NCBI RefSeq assembly: GCF_014349155.1
Contig: NZ_JACSIT010000091.1
Location: 62,001-126,000 of the forward strand
DNA length: 64,000 nucleotides
Reading direction: 5' to 3'
DNA from: Neolewinella lacunae
GTDB lineage: Bacteria; Bacteroidota; Bacteroidia; Chitinophagales; Saprospiraceae
The notes beneath the pieces are model-generated. The model did no database searches and was not told the origin of the DNA. It was given only the letters and a program-made list of their open reading frames with translations. A program made the position numbers and the translations under genes. The first letter of the stretch is position 1. The number at the start of each line of letters is the position of its first letter. Positions 25,482-34,493 of this stretch are shown here, piece after piece.

Positions 25482-27215
25482 CTAGGACCTACTAATCACA
25501 ATATTTTCCAACACCAACATATCCATCTTAGTTCTTAAATAACAATCGAGGGCATGTTCAGGGGAATTTACGATCGGTTCATTTTCATTAAAGGAGGTAT
25601 TCAACAAAATGGGGACACCCGACTTTTCTCGGAATTTTTCAATCAACTTATAGTAACGTGGTGAGACATCTTTGTTAACAGATTGTAATCTTCCGGTACC
25701 ATCAACGTGGGTTACGGCAGGAATTTCGGCCTGTTTATCTTTTTTGATGAGAAATACCTTTTCCATGAAGGGTACCCGATCAGTTTTTTCAAAATAATGT
25801 TCAACGTGGTTTTCCAAAATGGAAGGTGCAAAAGGGCGGAAACTTTCTCTGCGTTTTATTTTGCTGTTCAGTATTTCCTTTGCGTCATTTCTTCGTGGAT
25901 CGGCTAGAATTGAACGAGCACCCAAGGCCCTGGGCCCGAATTCTGCTCTTCCCTGAAACCATCCTACAACCCCGGCATTAAGTAAGCAATCCGTAACCAC
26001 ATCGAAAAGTTTTTCATCGTCTAGTCGCTGGTACTCGATGTTTCGCGATTTCAGGTACGCTTCAATTTCTTCATTGCTGAATTTAGCGCCAGTGTAAGCC
26101 GACCAGATTGCGGGTAAACGATTCATTCCCAATTTCTGGTGCTGAACAAATAATGCAGCTCCCATCGATATTCCGGCATCGTGCCCAGCACTGGGAATAT
26201 ATACATCCGTAAAATCAGTCTGAGACGTTATTTTCCCATTAGCTACTGAATTTTGGGCTACCCCACCAGCAATACAAACCTTGGTTAAGCCAGTTCTTTT
26301 TTGCAAGGACTGTAAGATGTGCATTATCACCGTTTCACAATACTTCTGAACCGATGCCGCAATGTCCTTGTGGTCTTGAGTCAGTTCTTCTCCGGCAATT
26401 CTTGGCTTGCCAAATAGCGTTTCTATTTTACTGCTAAAAAGCTTGGCTACTACTGGAATATTGTCAGCACCGTAACTTACTACTCCACTTTTGGTAGCTA
26501 AAAAATACGCAAGGTCTAACTCAAATAAACCGTTTGGCAATAGCTTTACCATTTTCGCCAGTTTATCAACGTACTTGGGAACCCCATAAGGTGCCAGGCC
26601 CATAACCTTATATTCATCTCCGTAGTGATGAAATCCTAGAAACTGGGTCATCGCCGAATAAAAAATGCCCAAAGAGTTCGGAAAGTCAATCGAGTCTAAA
26701 ATTTCAATACTGCTACCTCTACCAATACCGATCATGGTGGTACTGAAGTCGCCTGAACCATCAATTGACAACAATGCGGCCTCTTCATAAGGCGACGCAA
26801 AAAATGCGGAAGCCAGGTGTGCCCTATGGTGCTCAACCTGGTGAATTTTATTTTTCAGTACTTCCTTATTTACATCGGGGAAAATCTCGGCAAATTCATC
26901 CTCTAAGGAGCTAACTTTTTTAGCGTTACTCATCCTATCCGCAATTACGCTAAACCCAATCAAGGGATGGGACAGCGCAAATTTTATTTTTTGCCAATAC
27001 TTCGCCTTAGGATCCCTTCCAATGGCAATATGATCTACTTCATGAATTGAAATACCTGCTTCTCGCAAACAAAATTTAATCGATTCCGAAGGAAAACCCG
27101 CCCAGTGCTTTACCCTTCTGAATCGCTCTTCTTCCGTAGCCGCAATCATTATCCCATCTTTAAAAATCGCAGCAGAAGAATCCGCATGATAGGCGTTCAA
27201 TCCTAAAATAAACAT
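25482..27215 (-). CDS. Carbamoyltransferase, NodU/CmcH/TobZ family
   Basis: 577 residues. The N-terminal Kae1/YrdC-like domain begins ILGLNAYHADSSAAIF with TEEERFRRVKH and metal-binding HHRAHLASAFF. The C-terminal carbamoyltransferase domain has AEFGPRALGARSILADPR and FRPFAPSIL. It transfers carbamoyl from carbamoyl phosphate, via carbamoyl-adenylate, to a hydroxyl, here probably a sugar of the polysaccharide. The gene is visibly A/T-rich and lies exactly between two halves of a broken acetyltransferase gene, which suggests insertion or gene replacement. Confidence 0.94.
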   Translation of the reverse strand: MFILGLNAYHADSSAAIFKDGIMIAATEEERFRRVKHWAGFPSESIKFCLREAGISIHEVDHIAIGRDPKAKYWQKIKFALSHPLIGFSVIADRMSNAKKVSSLEDEFAEIFPDVNKEVLKNKIHQVEHHRAHLASAFFASPYEEAALLSIDGSGDFSTTMIGIGRGSSIEILDSIDFPNSLGIFYSAMTQFLGFHHYGDEYKVMGLAPYGVPKYVDKLAKMVKLLPNGLFELDLAYFLATKSGVVSYGADNIPVVAKLFSSKIETLFGKPRIAGEELTQDHKDIAASVQKYCETVIMHILQSLQKRTGLTKVCIAGGVAQNSVANGKITSQTDFTDVYIPSAGHDAGISMGAALFVQHQKLGMNRLPAIWSAYTGAKFSNEEIEAYLKSRNIEYQRLDDEKLFDVVTDCLLNAGVVGWFQGRAEFGPRALGARSILADPRRNDAKEILNSKIKRRESFRPFAPSILENHVEHYFEKTDRVPFMEKVFLIKKDKQAEIPAVTHVDGTGRLQSVNKDVSPRYYKLIEKFREKSGVPILLNTSFNENEPIVNSPEHALDCYLRTKMDMLVLENIVISRS

Positions 27216-27218
27216 AGT

Positions 27219-27497
27219 TCAAATTTTAGTTACTAGAAAAAGAGCTGACTTTGATAAAGTTGCTCGGTTGAGGTTTGTTATGGGATAGAAGTAAATCCAG
27301 ACGTTTCCCCTAATACAGCAGTGGCTCTCCATCCGCAAATGCCAGCGATACTTAATGTTGGTGGCTGGCTTTAAAATGGCGTTTTGGCCGAGTTTGGCAC
27401 CTAAGAGGGAGATGGAAAGGCGATTGAGGCCGTAAAAAGCCAGAAACAGTTCAAAGAAATTATAGTATTGATAAAGTGCCAGAGGACTCTTACAAAC
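27219..27497 (-). pseudogene. N-terminal remnant of a WcaF-like acetyltransferase
   Basis: An open stretch of about 92 codons from after TAA 27498-27500 to TGA 27219. The translation includes FYGLNRLSISLLGAKLGQNA, then ILKPATNIKYRWHLRME and GNVWIYFYPIT. This matches the start of WcaF-type acetyltransferases (LLRLFGAKIG, KPxVNIKYPW, VWI). No ATG at the expected place, and it lacks the central coils and C-terminus. It is followed at once by the carbamoyltransferase ATG. Confidence 0.72.
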
Positions 27498-27555
27498 TTA
27501 CTTGCTAACCTTTAATATCGGGTCATTAAATGTATTTAGATCAAAGTATGCTAGC

Positions 27556-28662
27556 CTATAAGGATTGCTTTAACAATCTCTCGTACGAGATGTACTGTTC
27601 TGCGGCAACAACTTCCGTAGAGTAGGTAGTGTTCACAAATTCCACAGCGTCTCTACCCATATCTAGAAGAGTCTCTTCACTAGTTTGAAGAAATAATTCT
27701 AATTCTTTAGTCATTATATCCACATCTGTTGAGAGAGAAAAAGCAACACCAGTCTTAATAGCATCAGGTAGATTGCATCCTTTTGAAAGCAGTGAAACGC
27801 ATCCATACTGCATTGCCTCAAGTACTGAAGTCGGAAGACCCTCATTTTCCGAAGGGAGAGCAAAAAATGCAGCACTTTCCATTAAAGCAGATTTCTCTTC
27901 CCCATACACCGGGCCAACATAGGCAATATTCCCCCAATCTGATTGTGGAAATAGATTCTCTATCTTAGCCAACTCACCTTGATCAGGGCCAGCAAGCACT
28001 AACCGATAAGATGGATTACAATAAAGCTTTGATTCTTTCCAAGCCTCCACTAGTTTAACAGGGTTTTTCTGAAAGTGAAGGCGACCAAGATATAATAATG
28101 TTACAGGTACTCTATATTTATTACTGACTATTTTCTTATCATTTACCTCGACACAGTTAGGAATACGACGAACGTCTACTCTGGGAATAATTTCCTTCAA
28201 CCTATCCATTTCTGGTTGACTCACAGCTCTAATTAGATCCGAAAACGATAAAGCTGGGCGCTCTAGAAGCCCAAAGTATATTTTTTTTATTAGCCATCTT
28301 TTTTGCAAACAATAAGGTTCCAGCATCCCATGTGGAACAGCAATCCATACAAAACCCTTCTCTTTAAGACGTTTACCCCATCTCGTGGGATAGCGCCAGC
28401 AGCCGTGTGAAACAACTATGTCCTCAGCGGGATTCATATTCAAATCCTTAATAATTTTCAGCACACCGTTTAAAGAAAAATCTGAAGGGTGATAATTCTC
28501 TAATCCTACTATCTCAGGGCATGTAAAAGAATCATCATTCGGCCCTACCAGTACACTTTTGACCCCGTGCGTTCGATATAATTTTTCAACAGTAGCAATT
28601 GCTGCATTCCATACCCCAAAATTTATTTTAGCCAAGCTGTCAACTAAGTTAATGATGCGCAT
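27556..28662 (-). CDS. Glycosyltransferase, GT4-like
   Basis: 368 residues. VAVPHGMLEPYCLQKRWLIK, LLYLGRLHFQKNPVKLVEAW and FFALPSENEGLPTSVLEAMQ are typical of GT4 enzymes in capsule loci (WcaC/WbaZ-like). First of a run of A/T-rich glycosyltransferase genes upstream of the carbamoyltransferase. Confidence 0.88.
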   Translation of the reverse strand: MRIINLVDSLAKINFGVWNAAIATVEKLYRTHGVKSVLVGPNDDSFTCPEIVGLENYHPSDFSLNGVLKIIKDLNMNPAEDIVVSHGCWRYPTRWGKRLKEKGFVWIAVPHGMLEPYCLQKRWLIKKIYFGLLERPALSFSDLIRAVSQPEMDRLKEIIPRVDVRRIPNCVEVNDKKIVSNKYRVPVTLLYLGRLHFQKNPVKLVEAWKESKLYCNPSYRLVLAGPDQGELAKIENLFPQSDWGNIAYVGPVYGEEKSALMESAAFFALPSENEGLPTSVLEAMQYGCVSLLSKGCNLPDAIKTGVAFSLSTDVDIMTKELELFLQTSEETLLDMGRDAVEFVNTTYSTEVVAAEQYISYERLLKQSL

Positions 28663-28676
28663 ATGTGTATATTAAT

Positions 28677-29816
28677 TCATTTGTTAGAACGCAGTACTTT
28701 CATTATCCCCTGGGTCATTTGACCTGCGGCCTTTTGCGGAGTAAAATCGGAAATAATTTCGGCTGAATTTGATCCCATCCTTTCAATTTCCTCAGGATGA
28801 TCCACAAAATAGTACATCTTTTCAGCTAGCTCTTGAACATTCTCCGGATCAAAGCTAAATCCATTTACCCCGTCGACGACTAAATCTCCACTAGCCCCAC
28901 AACGAGAAGAAACAATAACTGGAAGATGACATAACATCGCTTCATTTACTACTAGGCCCCAAATTTCACTCAAACTTGGCAATACCAAAACATGTGAATA
29001 ATAATAAAATTTCACTACTCCTACCCAGTCAGTACTACCTTGAAAAACAACTCTTCCAGATAGACCAAGTTTTTTAACCAACTCCACAAGTCCTGCTTTT
29101 TCAGGTCCTTCCCCGACTAAACTTAGCTGCGTATTGTTAGGTAGGAGTTTGAACGCCTGGATTAGTGTGGAAACATTTTTCTCGCTTGAGAACCTGCCGA
29201 CAAAGAGGAATTTTATGGCGCTACCTTTTTCCGACGCTTCTTCAGCGGCCTTATATTCATAATATTTTTCCAATATTCTATCATTATTCGTCGCTTGAAC
29301 ACGGACCCAAATTTTTCTATCGGGTATACCTAAAGATCGTAAATATGTCTTTTGGCTGCTTCCATAGCAAAAAACCAATTCTGCTCTGCATAAAAGAAGA
29401 TACTTTATTTGCTCCTTTAACCAAAATCTTTTATGGTCAAAATAAGTGGAGTCGCTACTTTGAATAAATTTAATTTTATTAAAAATAAGCATAGCCGTTA
29501 GTATCCACACAGCCTTGTCTATATATCCCGGCAAAATAATGATATCCGGCTTAAATTGTTTTATCCAATAGCGATACTTTTTGATTCTCTCCCAGACCGT
29601 AGTTGTTTCAAAAGATGAATCGAAGAGTAGTTCAAATGGGTATCGGTGGATCGATTTATCGACCGCAGAAAGGGCTTTCTGCCCTGATCCCGTCAGGGCC
29701 GTTTGCAGCACTAGTATGTTGAGCCCTTCTTTTTTAGTCTGCTTATGAAGCTCACTAAAAACTGTAGCTTTGTAGTGGCTCCACATAATATTATGAATGA
29801 TTAATATACGCATCAT
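28677..29816 (-). CDS. Glycosyltransferase family 4
   Basis: 379 residues. N-terminal ILIIHNIMWSHYKATVFSEL, a donor half with FLFVGRFSSEKNVSTLIQAF and PSLSEIWGLVVNEAMLCHLP. Cytoplasmic-face sugar transferase; sugar unknown. 14 bp from the next gene. Confidence 0.9.
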   Translation of the reverse strand: MMRILIIHNIMWSHYKATVFSELHKQTKKEGLNILVLQTALTGSGQKALSAVDKSIHRYPFELLFDSSFETTTVWERIKKYRYWIKQFKPDIIILPGYIDKAVWILTAMLIFNKIKFIQSSDSTYFDHKRFWLKEQIKYLLLCRAELVFCYGSSQKTYLRSLGIPDRKIWVRVQATNNDRILEKYYEYKAAEEASEKGSAIKFLFVGRFSSEKNVSTLIQAFKLLPNNTQLSLVGEGPEKAGLVELVKKLGLSGRVVFQGSTDWVGVVKFYYYSHVLVLPSLSEIWGLVVNEAMLCHLPVIVSSRCGASGDLVVDGVNGFSFDPENVQELAEKMYYFVDHPEEIERMGSNSAEIISDFTPQKAAGQMTQGIMKVLRSNK

Positions 29817-29834
29817 TTACAACTGGACTCAAAG

Positions 29835-31082
29835 TTAACTTAAGCAAGGCTTCCGTTTCAGCCCTAGATACATACTCACTCCTCCCCAGAGTGCGACACT
29901 TTGAAATAAACTCCCTGAAGTAATCAGGGAAAACAAAATAGCTATGAGTAAAAGACCAAAGAAAACTCCATGAGACCGTTGGTAAACATCTTGCACAAAC
30001 AAGACCAAGGCAATAACAATCATCCCGAAAAACCAGAAGCTACCAATTACTCCTGTCGCCATGGGTGCTTCTAGATAGACGTTATGGGGGTAAAAATCAA
30101 AAACACGCTCAAGGTAACGATCTCCCCAAATGGGATACTTTTGAAATTGTTCAATAGCGGACGCCCACTGCAACTCCCTTGGATCAACAACCTGCGTCTC
30201 AGCCATTTTCTGCAAACGATTAAGTGCAACAATCTGTGTATTATTGAGACTGGTTGATATCCAATACCCAATACCAAAGGTGGTGCAGAGGAAGATTATA
30301 GACATCCACAAAAGGTTTAGGGGAGTCTTACGTGTGTAGAGCACCTGAATCAAAGTGATAGTCATCAGCATAAAAATCGTGCCGAGCAATGGTCCCCTTG
30401 ATGCCCCTAAGAGCATCACCAAAATACCAGCTATAAATAAAGGCAAAGCCCACAAAGTTCTTATTAATGTCAAACGACCACGCAAGAAGAGGTAGGCAAT
30501 TACGACGGCAAATAACTCCCCTGTCAATGAAATGGTAATTGGATTGAGGACATCTCTACCGTGTTCAGAGCCGTCATCAATTGTGAAACGCGCTCTCGCG
30601 GCAATCTCAGCGGGATTTATACTTTGGTACTGATAAATAACCCCTGCCAGAACACCCACGCAAGCAAGGCCAATAGTCCAAGTAAACAAACTCCGGGCAA
30701 ACTGAATTGGCGCAAACCGAAAAGTTAGCAATGTCGCAATGGCACCTAACAAGCAATTACCAAAAGCAAAGCCATATAGTTTTAACTTGTCGCCTTTAAA
30801 AACTAAGTCAGTTATTTGAACATCGTAAACCAAACGAAGCCCATAGATGAGCCAAAAGACAAGTAAAAACCAGCCTCCTAAGGCAATACGTCTAGTCTCC
30901 GCATGAAAGTAAGCTCCTATGACTAGATACATACTCAAGCCCGTGTATCCTACGCGGAGCAACATATTGAAGACATAAGATTCCATGTTCAGGAATAATG
31001 GGACCAATGAAGTGAGTGGGAAAGCGAAACATAATAGAGCCACATTTATTGCACTAAGGTAGCCAAGTACGCTTTTGCGCAT
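29835..31082 (-). CDS. O-antigen polymerase-like membrane protein (second Wzy candidate)
   Basis: 415 residues from ATG 31082, about ten to twelve hydrophobic segments, and the loop motif FYPHNVYLEAPMATG, matching the Wzy/O-antigen ligase family HN motif. A TTG start at 31151 would overlap the upstream gene by 31 bp and is less likely. It lies among the A/T-rich genes and duplicates the role of 10262-11377. Confidence 0.8.
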   Translation of the reverse strand: MRKSVLGYLSAINVALLCFAFPLTSLVPLFLNMESYVFNMLLRVGYTGLSMYLVIGAYFHAETRRIALGGWFLLVFWLIYGLRLVYDVQITDLVFKGDKLKLYGFAFGNCLLGAIATLLTFRFAPIQFARSLFTWTIGLACVGVLAGVIYQYQSINPAEIAARARFTIDDGSEHGRDVLNPITISLTGELFAVVIAYLFLRGRLTLIRTLWALPLFIAGILVMLLGASRGPLLGTIFMLMTITLIQVLYTRKTPLNLLWMSIIFLCTTFGIGYWISTSLNNTQIVALNRLQKMAETQVVDPRELQWASAIEQFQKYPIWGDRYLERVFDFYPHNVYLEAPMATGVIGSFWFFGMIVIALVLFVQDVYQRSHGVFFGLLLIAILFSLITSGSLFQSVALWGGVSMYLGLKRKPCLS

Positions 31083-31120
31083 AAGTAGAGGAGCACCAGC
31101 AGTGGTAATAAAATCGCTCT

Positions 31121-31846
31121 TCACTTCCTTCGGGCGGGTAACGACAACCAACCTAAACTTTCTAGTCCTGTCATGATAAGTCCTCGAAAGCCGAAATGTT
31201 GGGCCACGTAGAAATAGCGGGCTCGGCGCGCTTCCCAGCTTATCCGGCTACTGATTCCTCCTCCCATAAAGTAAGCGACCGGAATATCGATATACATCCT
31301 AAGGTGTTTTTTTGCCACAATCCTGCATACGAGGTCAAACTCATTGACTAGCGGGAAACGTTCACTGTAAAAAATATCATCTCCAAGTATATCCCTATTG
31401 AAGAGCATTGATTGATGGCAGGCCATAATAAGACCATACTGTAAGCTCGCCTCTGGATAGGGCTTCACCTCTCCTCTCCCAGCATAAACTGTATTTCCGT
31501 AGACTAGCCCAGCATCAGCGTACTCGGTCAATTTTATTGACTGAAATGCCGCAGGGTCAGCAATACCGTCGCCAGCGTTAATGAAAATGACCCATTTCCC
31601 TCGTGAATGACGAATGCCCTTATTCATGGCATCAAAGGTTCCTTTATCCGGTTCACTAATGAAGGTGTCTACTAGTTCACCGTAACTCTGCACTAACTCT
31701 GCTGTACCATCATCACTTCCCCCATCCACAATCACGAACTCAATGCCTCCCTGCTTTACCGCTTTGATGGATTCCAAAGTAGCAGCCAAATTTTTTGCAT
31801 CCCGGAAACAAACCGTGATTATGCTAAGTATTGGACGCTCACTCAT
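31121..31846 (-). CDS. Glycosyltransferase family 2 (WcaA-like)
   Basis: 241 residues from ATG 31846 (MSERPILSIITV); another ATG at 31858 adds four residues. GT-A motifs FVIVDGGSDDGT, EPDKGTFDAMNKG, and INAGDG in the DxD position, plus CHQSMLFNRDI. Overlaps the hyaluronidase-like gene by 8 bp. Paralogue in type of 24002-24754. Confidence 0.87.
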   Translation of the reverse strand: MSERPILSIITVCFRDAKNLAATLESIKAVKQGGIEFVIVDGGSDDGTAELVQSYGELVDTFISEPDKGTFDAMNKGIRHSRGKWVIFINAGDGIADPAAFQSIKLTEYADAGLVYGNTVYAGRGEVKPYPEASLQYGLIMACHQSMLFNRDILGDDIFYSERFPLVNEFDLVCRIVAKKHLRMYIDIPVAYFMGGGISSRISWEARRARYFYVAQHFGFRGLIMTGLESLGWLSLPARRK

Positions 31847-32771
31847 TAGCCAAGGCATTCAATAATGTCCGTAAGTAGGCTTGGGTGACAGGAGAGTTCA
31901 AGCGTTCAAAATCTTCGGTACTACCCTCTCTCTTCTTCTCTAGATTGTAAAAGTAGCGTTCAGAGCTCCACCAAATGAGCCCATCGATTTTGTGTCCGGC
32001 CCATTTGGTTGTCACTGTAGTTCGTAGCAATTCTCCAAATTCACCCGGTGGGATCAAAGTTCTACCAACTTCTTTATTGCTGTCGTGGTAACGGTGCCAA
32101 ACAAACGGGAATACTGGCTTTTTAAGCTGGGAGCCTAAGCGAAGTGCCTCCGTTACATTGTCTTTCACGTATCCCAACTCCATTTCCCGATTCTTATCCG
32201 TGGTGGGATAAAAATCGTAAAGGGAAGGGAATATTGCATCTACTTCTCTTAGAAAAGGGGCTAAAGCTAGGTTGCGGGCGCGCCAATCATCATTCCGGTT
32301 CCAATAGTCGCGTGCCGGAAAACCGTAAAAACCTACAGTGGTCTTAGGCCGCAATTTTTTTACCAGATGATAAGCACGCATCATTTGCTCCTTTGCTTGC
32401 CAATAGTCGGTTGTTTGCCCCATCGCTCCCTCAAAAATTTGTTGCATGCGCTCACCTTCCCAGTCCAGCACTACCATTGCCCGACTTTTCTTGTTGGGAA
32501 GTTGTTCAACAATGTGTACCGCTAACCCGACACTGTCAAGAAAAAGGCCATCTTGGGTGTGAACATGTTTTCCGTTCACGAGTAAGATTTCGCCTACGCC
32601 CAAGGAGGAAAACGTATCCTGCGCAGCTTGCCCTACTCCACCGAGACTTTGGTATACTTCAACACCATTGACGCGCAATACCTTTCGGGGAGTAGTACAA
32701 CTGCAAAGCACGAGAAGGAATATTATGCTACTGGCAACTAAAATTTGCCTTTTGTAACGATTTACCTGCAT
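31839..32771 (-). CDS. Lipoprotein resembling GH56 hyaluronidase
   Basis: 310 residues from ATG 32771. Signal with lipobox LCSC (Cys25). The body resembles GH56: MVVLDWEGERM with Asp103 and Glu105 in the place of the catalytic D-x-E, KLRPKTTVGFYGFPA, VDAIFPSLYDFY, KPVFPFVWHRYHD and KIDGLIWWSS. GH56 enzymes cleave hyaluronan or chondroitin with Glu as proton donor. Here the likely role is trimming or editing the cell's own polysaccharide, or it may be inactive. The annotation is by motif order only. A TTG start at 32798 is possible but would spoil the signal. Confidence 0.65.
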   Translation of the reverse strand: MQVNRYKRQILVASSIIFLLVLCSCTTPRKVLRVNGVEVYQSLGGVGQAAQDTFSSLGVGEILLVNGKHVHTQDGLFLDSVGLAVHIVEQLPNKKSRAMVVLDWEGERMQQIFEGAMGQTTDYWQAKEQMMRAYHLVKKLRPKTTVGFYGFPARDYWNRNDDWRARNLALAPFLREVDAIFPSLYDFYPTTDKNREMELGYVKDNVTEALRLGSQLKKPVFPFVWHRYHDSNKEVGRTLIPPGEFGELLRTTVTTKWAGHKIDGLIWWSSERYFYNLEKKREGSTEDFERLNSPVTQAYLRTLLNALANE

Positions 32772-32898
32772 GCCATTTAGTTTGAGCCCATCCAACAAAA
32801 GTGTCTATGCGGTTTGCAGGCATTCAACCGCTAGGCTCAGCGAATATGAATATCCATGAACTAGAACCTCCTTATAGGAATGGCGGTACTAGCTAATT

Positions 32899-33660
32899 TC
32901 AATCCTCTTTCGATCTAAAAAACACCCCATCAAATTGCAGCATACGCCCGGTGTTTTCGTCACACAAGCCGGGCTCCATAGAATACAGTTCGTAGCCGTA
33001 TTGCTTGAGGTGCAGAATGATGTCTTCGTAGAGCCATTCTCCGGTGTATACCGGTGTGAGGGACAATTCAATTTGTAATCCAGTGATGTGGTTTTGGAGG
33101 GTGTTGCTTGCGCCTTTGAGAACTTTCTCCTCGTAGCCTTGGGTATCTATTTTAAGAAAGACCTTGCGCCCATCCAGTTTTAAGGAAGGTGCTACTTCGT
33201 CAAGGGCTTTAATGCTGATGCTTTCCTTGCGGAGATAACCGATGTTGGGAGCGGCACTTTTGTGACTCGGTTCAAACTCCAGGATCGAACTGCTGGCCAG
33301 ATTCGAGGCTACGTTGATGGAAATCGTCTCTTCGCTTAGCCCCAAGCCGTAATTAAAAACCTTCCAGAGCGGATCTTTGGCGGCTGCGTTAGCCAGGATA
33401 CCGTACGCTTCAGCCAGGGGTTCGAAAGAGTAAATTTCTCCTTGGTAACCAATGCTGCGGAGTTCCTGCGCGTACTGTCCTTTGTTGGCTCCTACGTCCA
33501 GGATTAAGTCAATCCCCTGGGTTTGGAGCAATTGGCTCCGATTGCGCAGTAAACGGGTGGGGTATCGCCTGATGTCAAAGCCCATTTGCTGGCCCCAGCG
33601 GCTGATGATACTTGATAAACGCATTCGCTTCAAATTGGTGTTAGGGTCCGCCTGGCTCAT
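32899..33660 (-). CDS. FkbM-family methyltransferase (first of a pair)
   Basis: 253 residues. SAM motif ILDVGANKGQYAQELRSIG, IYSFEPLAEAY and FLKIDTQGYEEKVLKGA, all typical of FkbM enzymes that O-methylate sugars. Its start overlaps the stop of the second FkbM gene (ATGA). Probably decorates the polysaccharide. Confidence 0.9.
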   Translation of the reverse strand: MSQADPNTNLKRMRLSSIISRWGQQMGFDIRRYPTRLLRNRSQLLQTQGIDLILDVGANKGQYAQELRSIGYQGEIYSFEPLAEAYGILANAAAKDPLWKVFNYGLGLSEETISINVASNLASSSILEFEPSHKSAAPNIGYLRKESISIKALDEVAPSLKLDGRKVFLKIDTQGYEEKVLKGASNTLQNHITGLQIELSLTPVYTGEWLYEDIILHLKQYGYELYSMEPGLCDENTGRMLQFDGVFFRSKED

Positions 33661-34493
33661 ACCTCGTTTTCTCTAATCCCTATCCACTGCCACTCTGCGT
33701 AATTTTCTACCCGGTAACCAGCAGATTTCAGGAGTACAATAATGTCGGCAATGGTATAGCCGAAGCGAATGCAGTATTGTTCAAAGGCCTCAAATACGAT
33801 ATAGCGCGGTCTCAACTGCTGCAGTACCTCTTCGGCCCCCTGAAAAAAAAGTAACTCCGCTCCTTCAATGTCTACTTTAATGAAGTCAATTCGCTTAAGC
33901 CCATGCTGGCTCACGAAAGTGTCCAATTTTATGGTTTCTACCACTTCAGCGCCGGTGTCGCTCGGGTCAGTATCGAGTTGAAAGGAGTTAAATGCATCGC
34001 TGGAGGATCCACGGCCCACGCTGGTGGGTATAGACATTTGCGCTGTTCCATTGGCGTTGGAAAGGGCAATTTTAAAGGTCTTCACGTTTTCACCGGCTTG
34101 ATTCAGTCGCAGATTCTCGTTGAGGGCGCCGTGGGTGGCGTGTACGGGTTCAAATGCGTATACCTTTCCCGCAGGACCCACCAATTTGCTGGCCAGCAGG
34201 GTGTACATCCCCACGTTTGCACCGACGTCGAGTACCACGTCGCCTGGCTTGACCAAAGTCGTAAACTTGGCTACGGTTTGGTACTCAAAGCCTTTGCCGT
34301 AGCGGTTCAATGGCTGGTGAGCGTACAAAATTTTGACGATCTCGCCGTAGGTGTTGAAGCGAAAGCGGTGGCCTTGTTCCAAAGAAAGGGCAATCTCTGA
34401 AGTCCATCTTTTCTTCCAAGCCCAAAACTCCAATCGCGCCCAAACTAGGAGCCTCGCGACAAAAACCCGAATGAGGGCAAATAATGATTTCAC
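33657..34493 (-). CDS. FkbM-family methyltransferase (second of a pair)
   Basis: 278 residues from GTG 34493. Membrane-associated-looking N-terminus, VLDVGANVGMYTLLASKLVG, VYAFEPVHATH, FIKVDIEGAELLFFQGA. Overlaps the flippase stop (GTGA). Only modestly similar to its neighbour, so not a recent duplicate. Confidence 0.9.
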   Translation of the reverse strand: MKSLFALIRVFVARLLVWARLEFWAWKKRWTSEIALSLEQGHRFRFNTYGEIVKILYAHQPLNRYGKGFEYQTVAKFTTLVKPGDVVLDVGANVGMYTLLASKLVGPAGKVYAFEPVHATHGALNENLRLNQAGENVKTFKIALSNANGTAQMSIPTSVGRGSSSDAFNSFQLDTDPSDTGAEVVETIKLDTFVSQHGLKRIDFIKVDIEGAELLFFQGAEEVLQQLRPRYIVFEAFEQYCIRFGYTIADIIVLLKSAGYRVENYAEWQWIGIRENEV

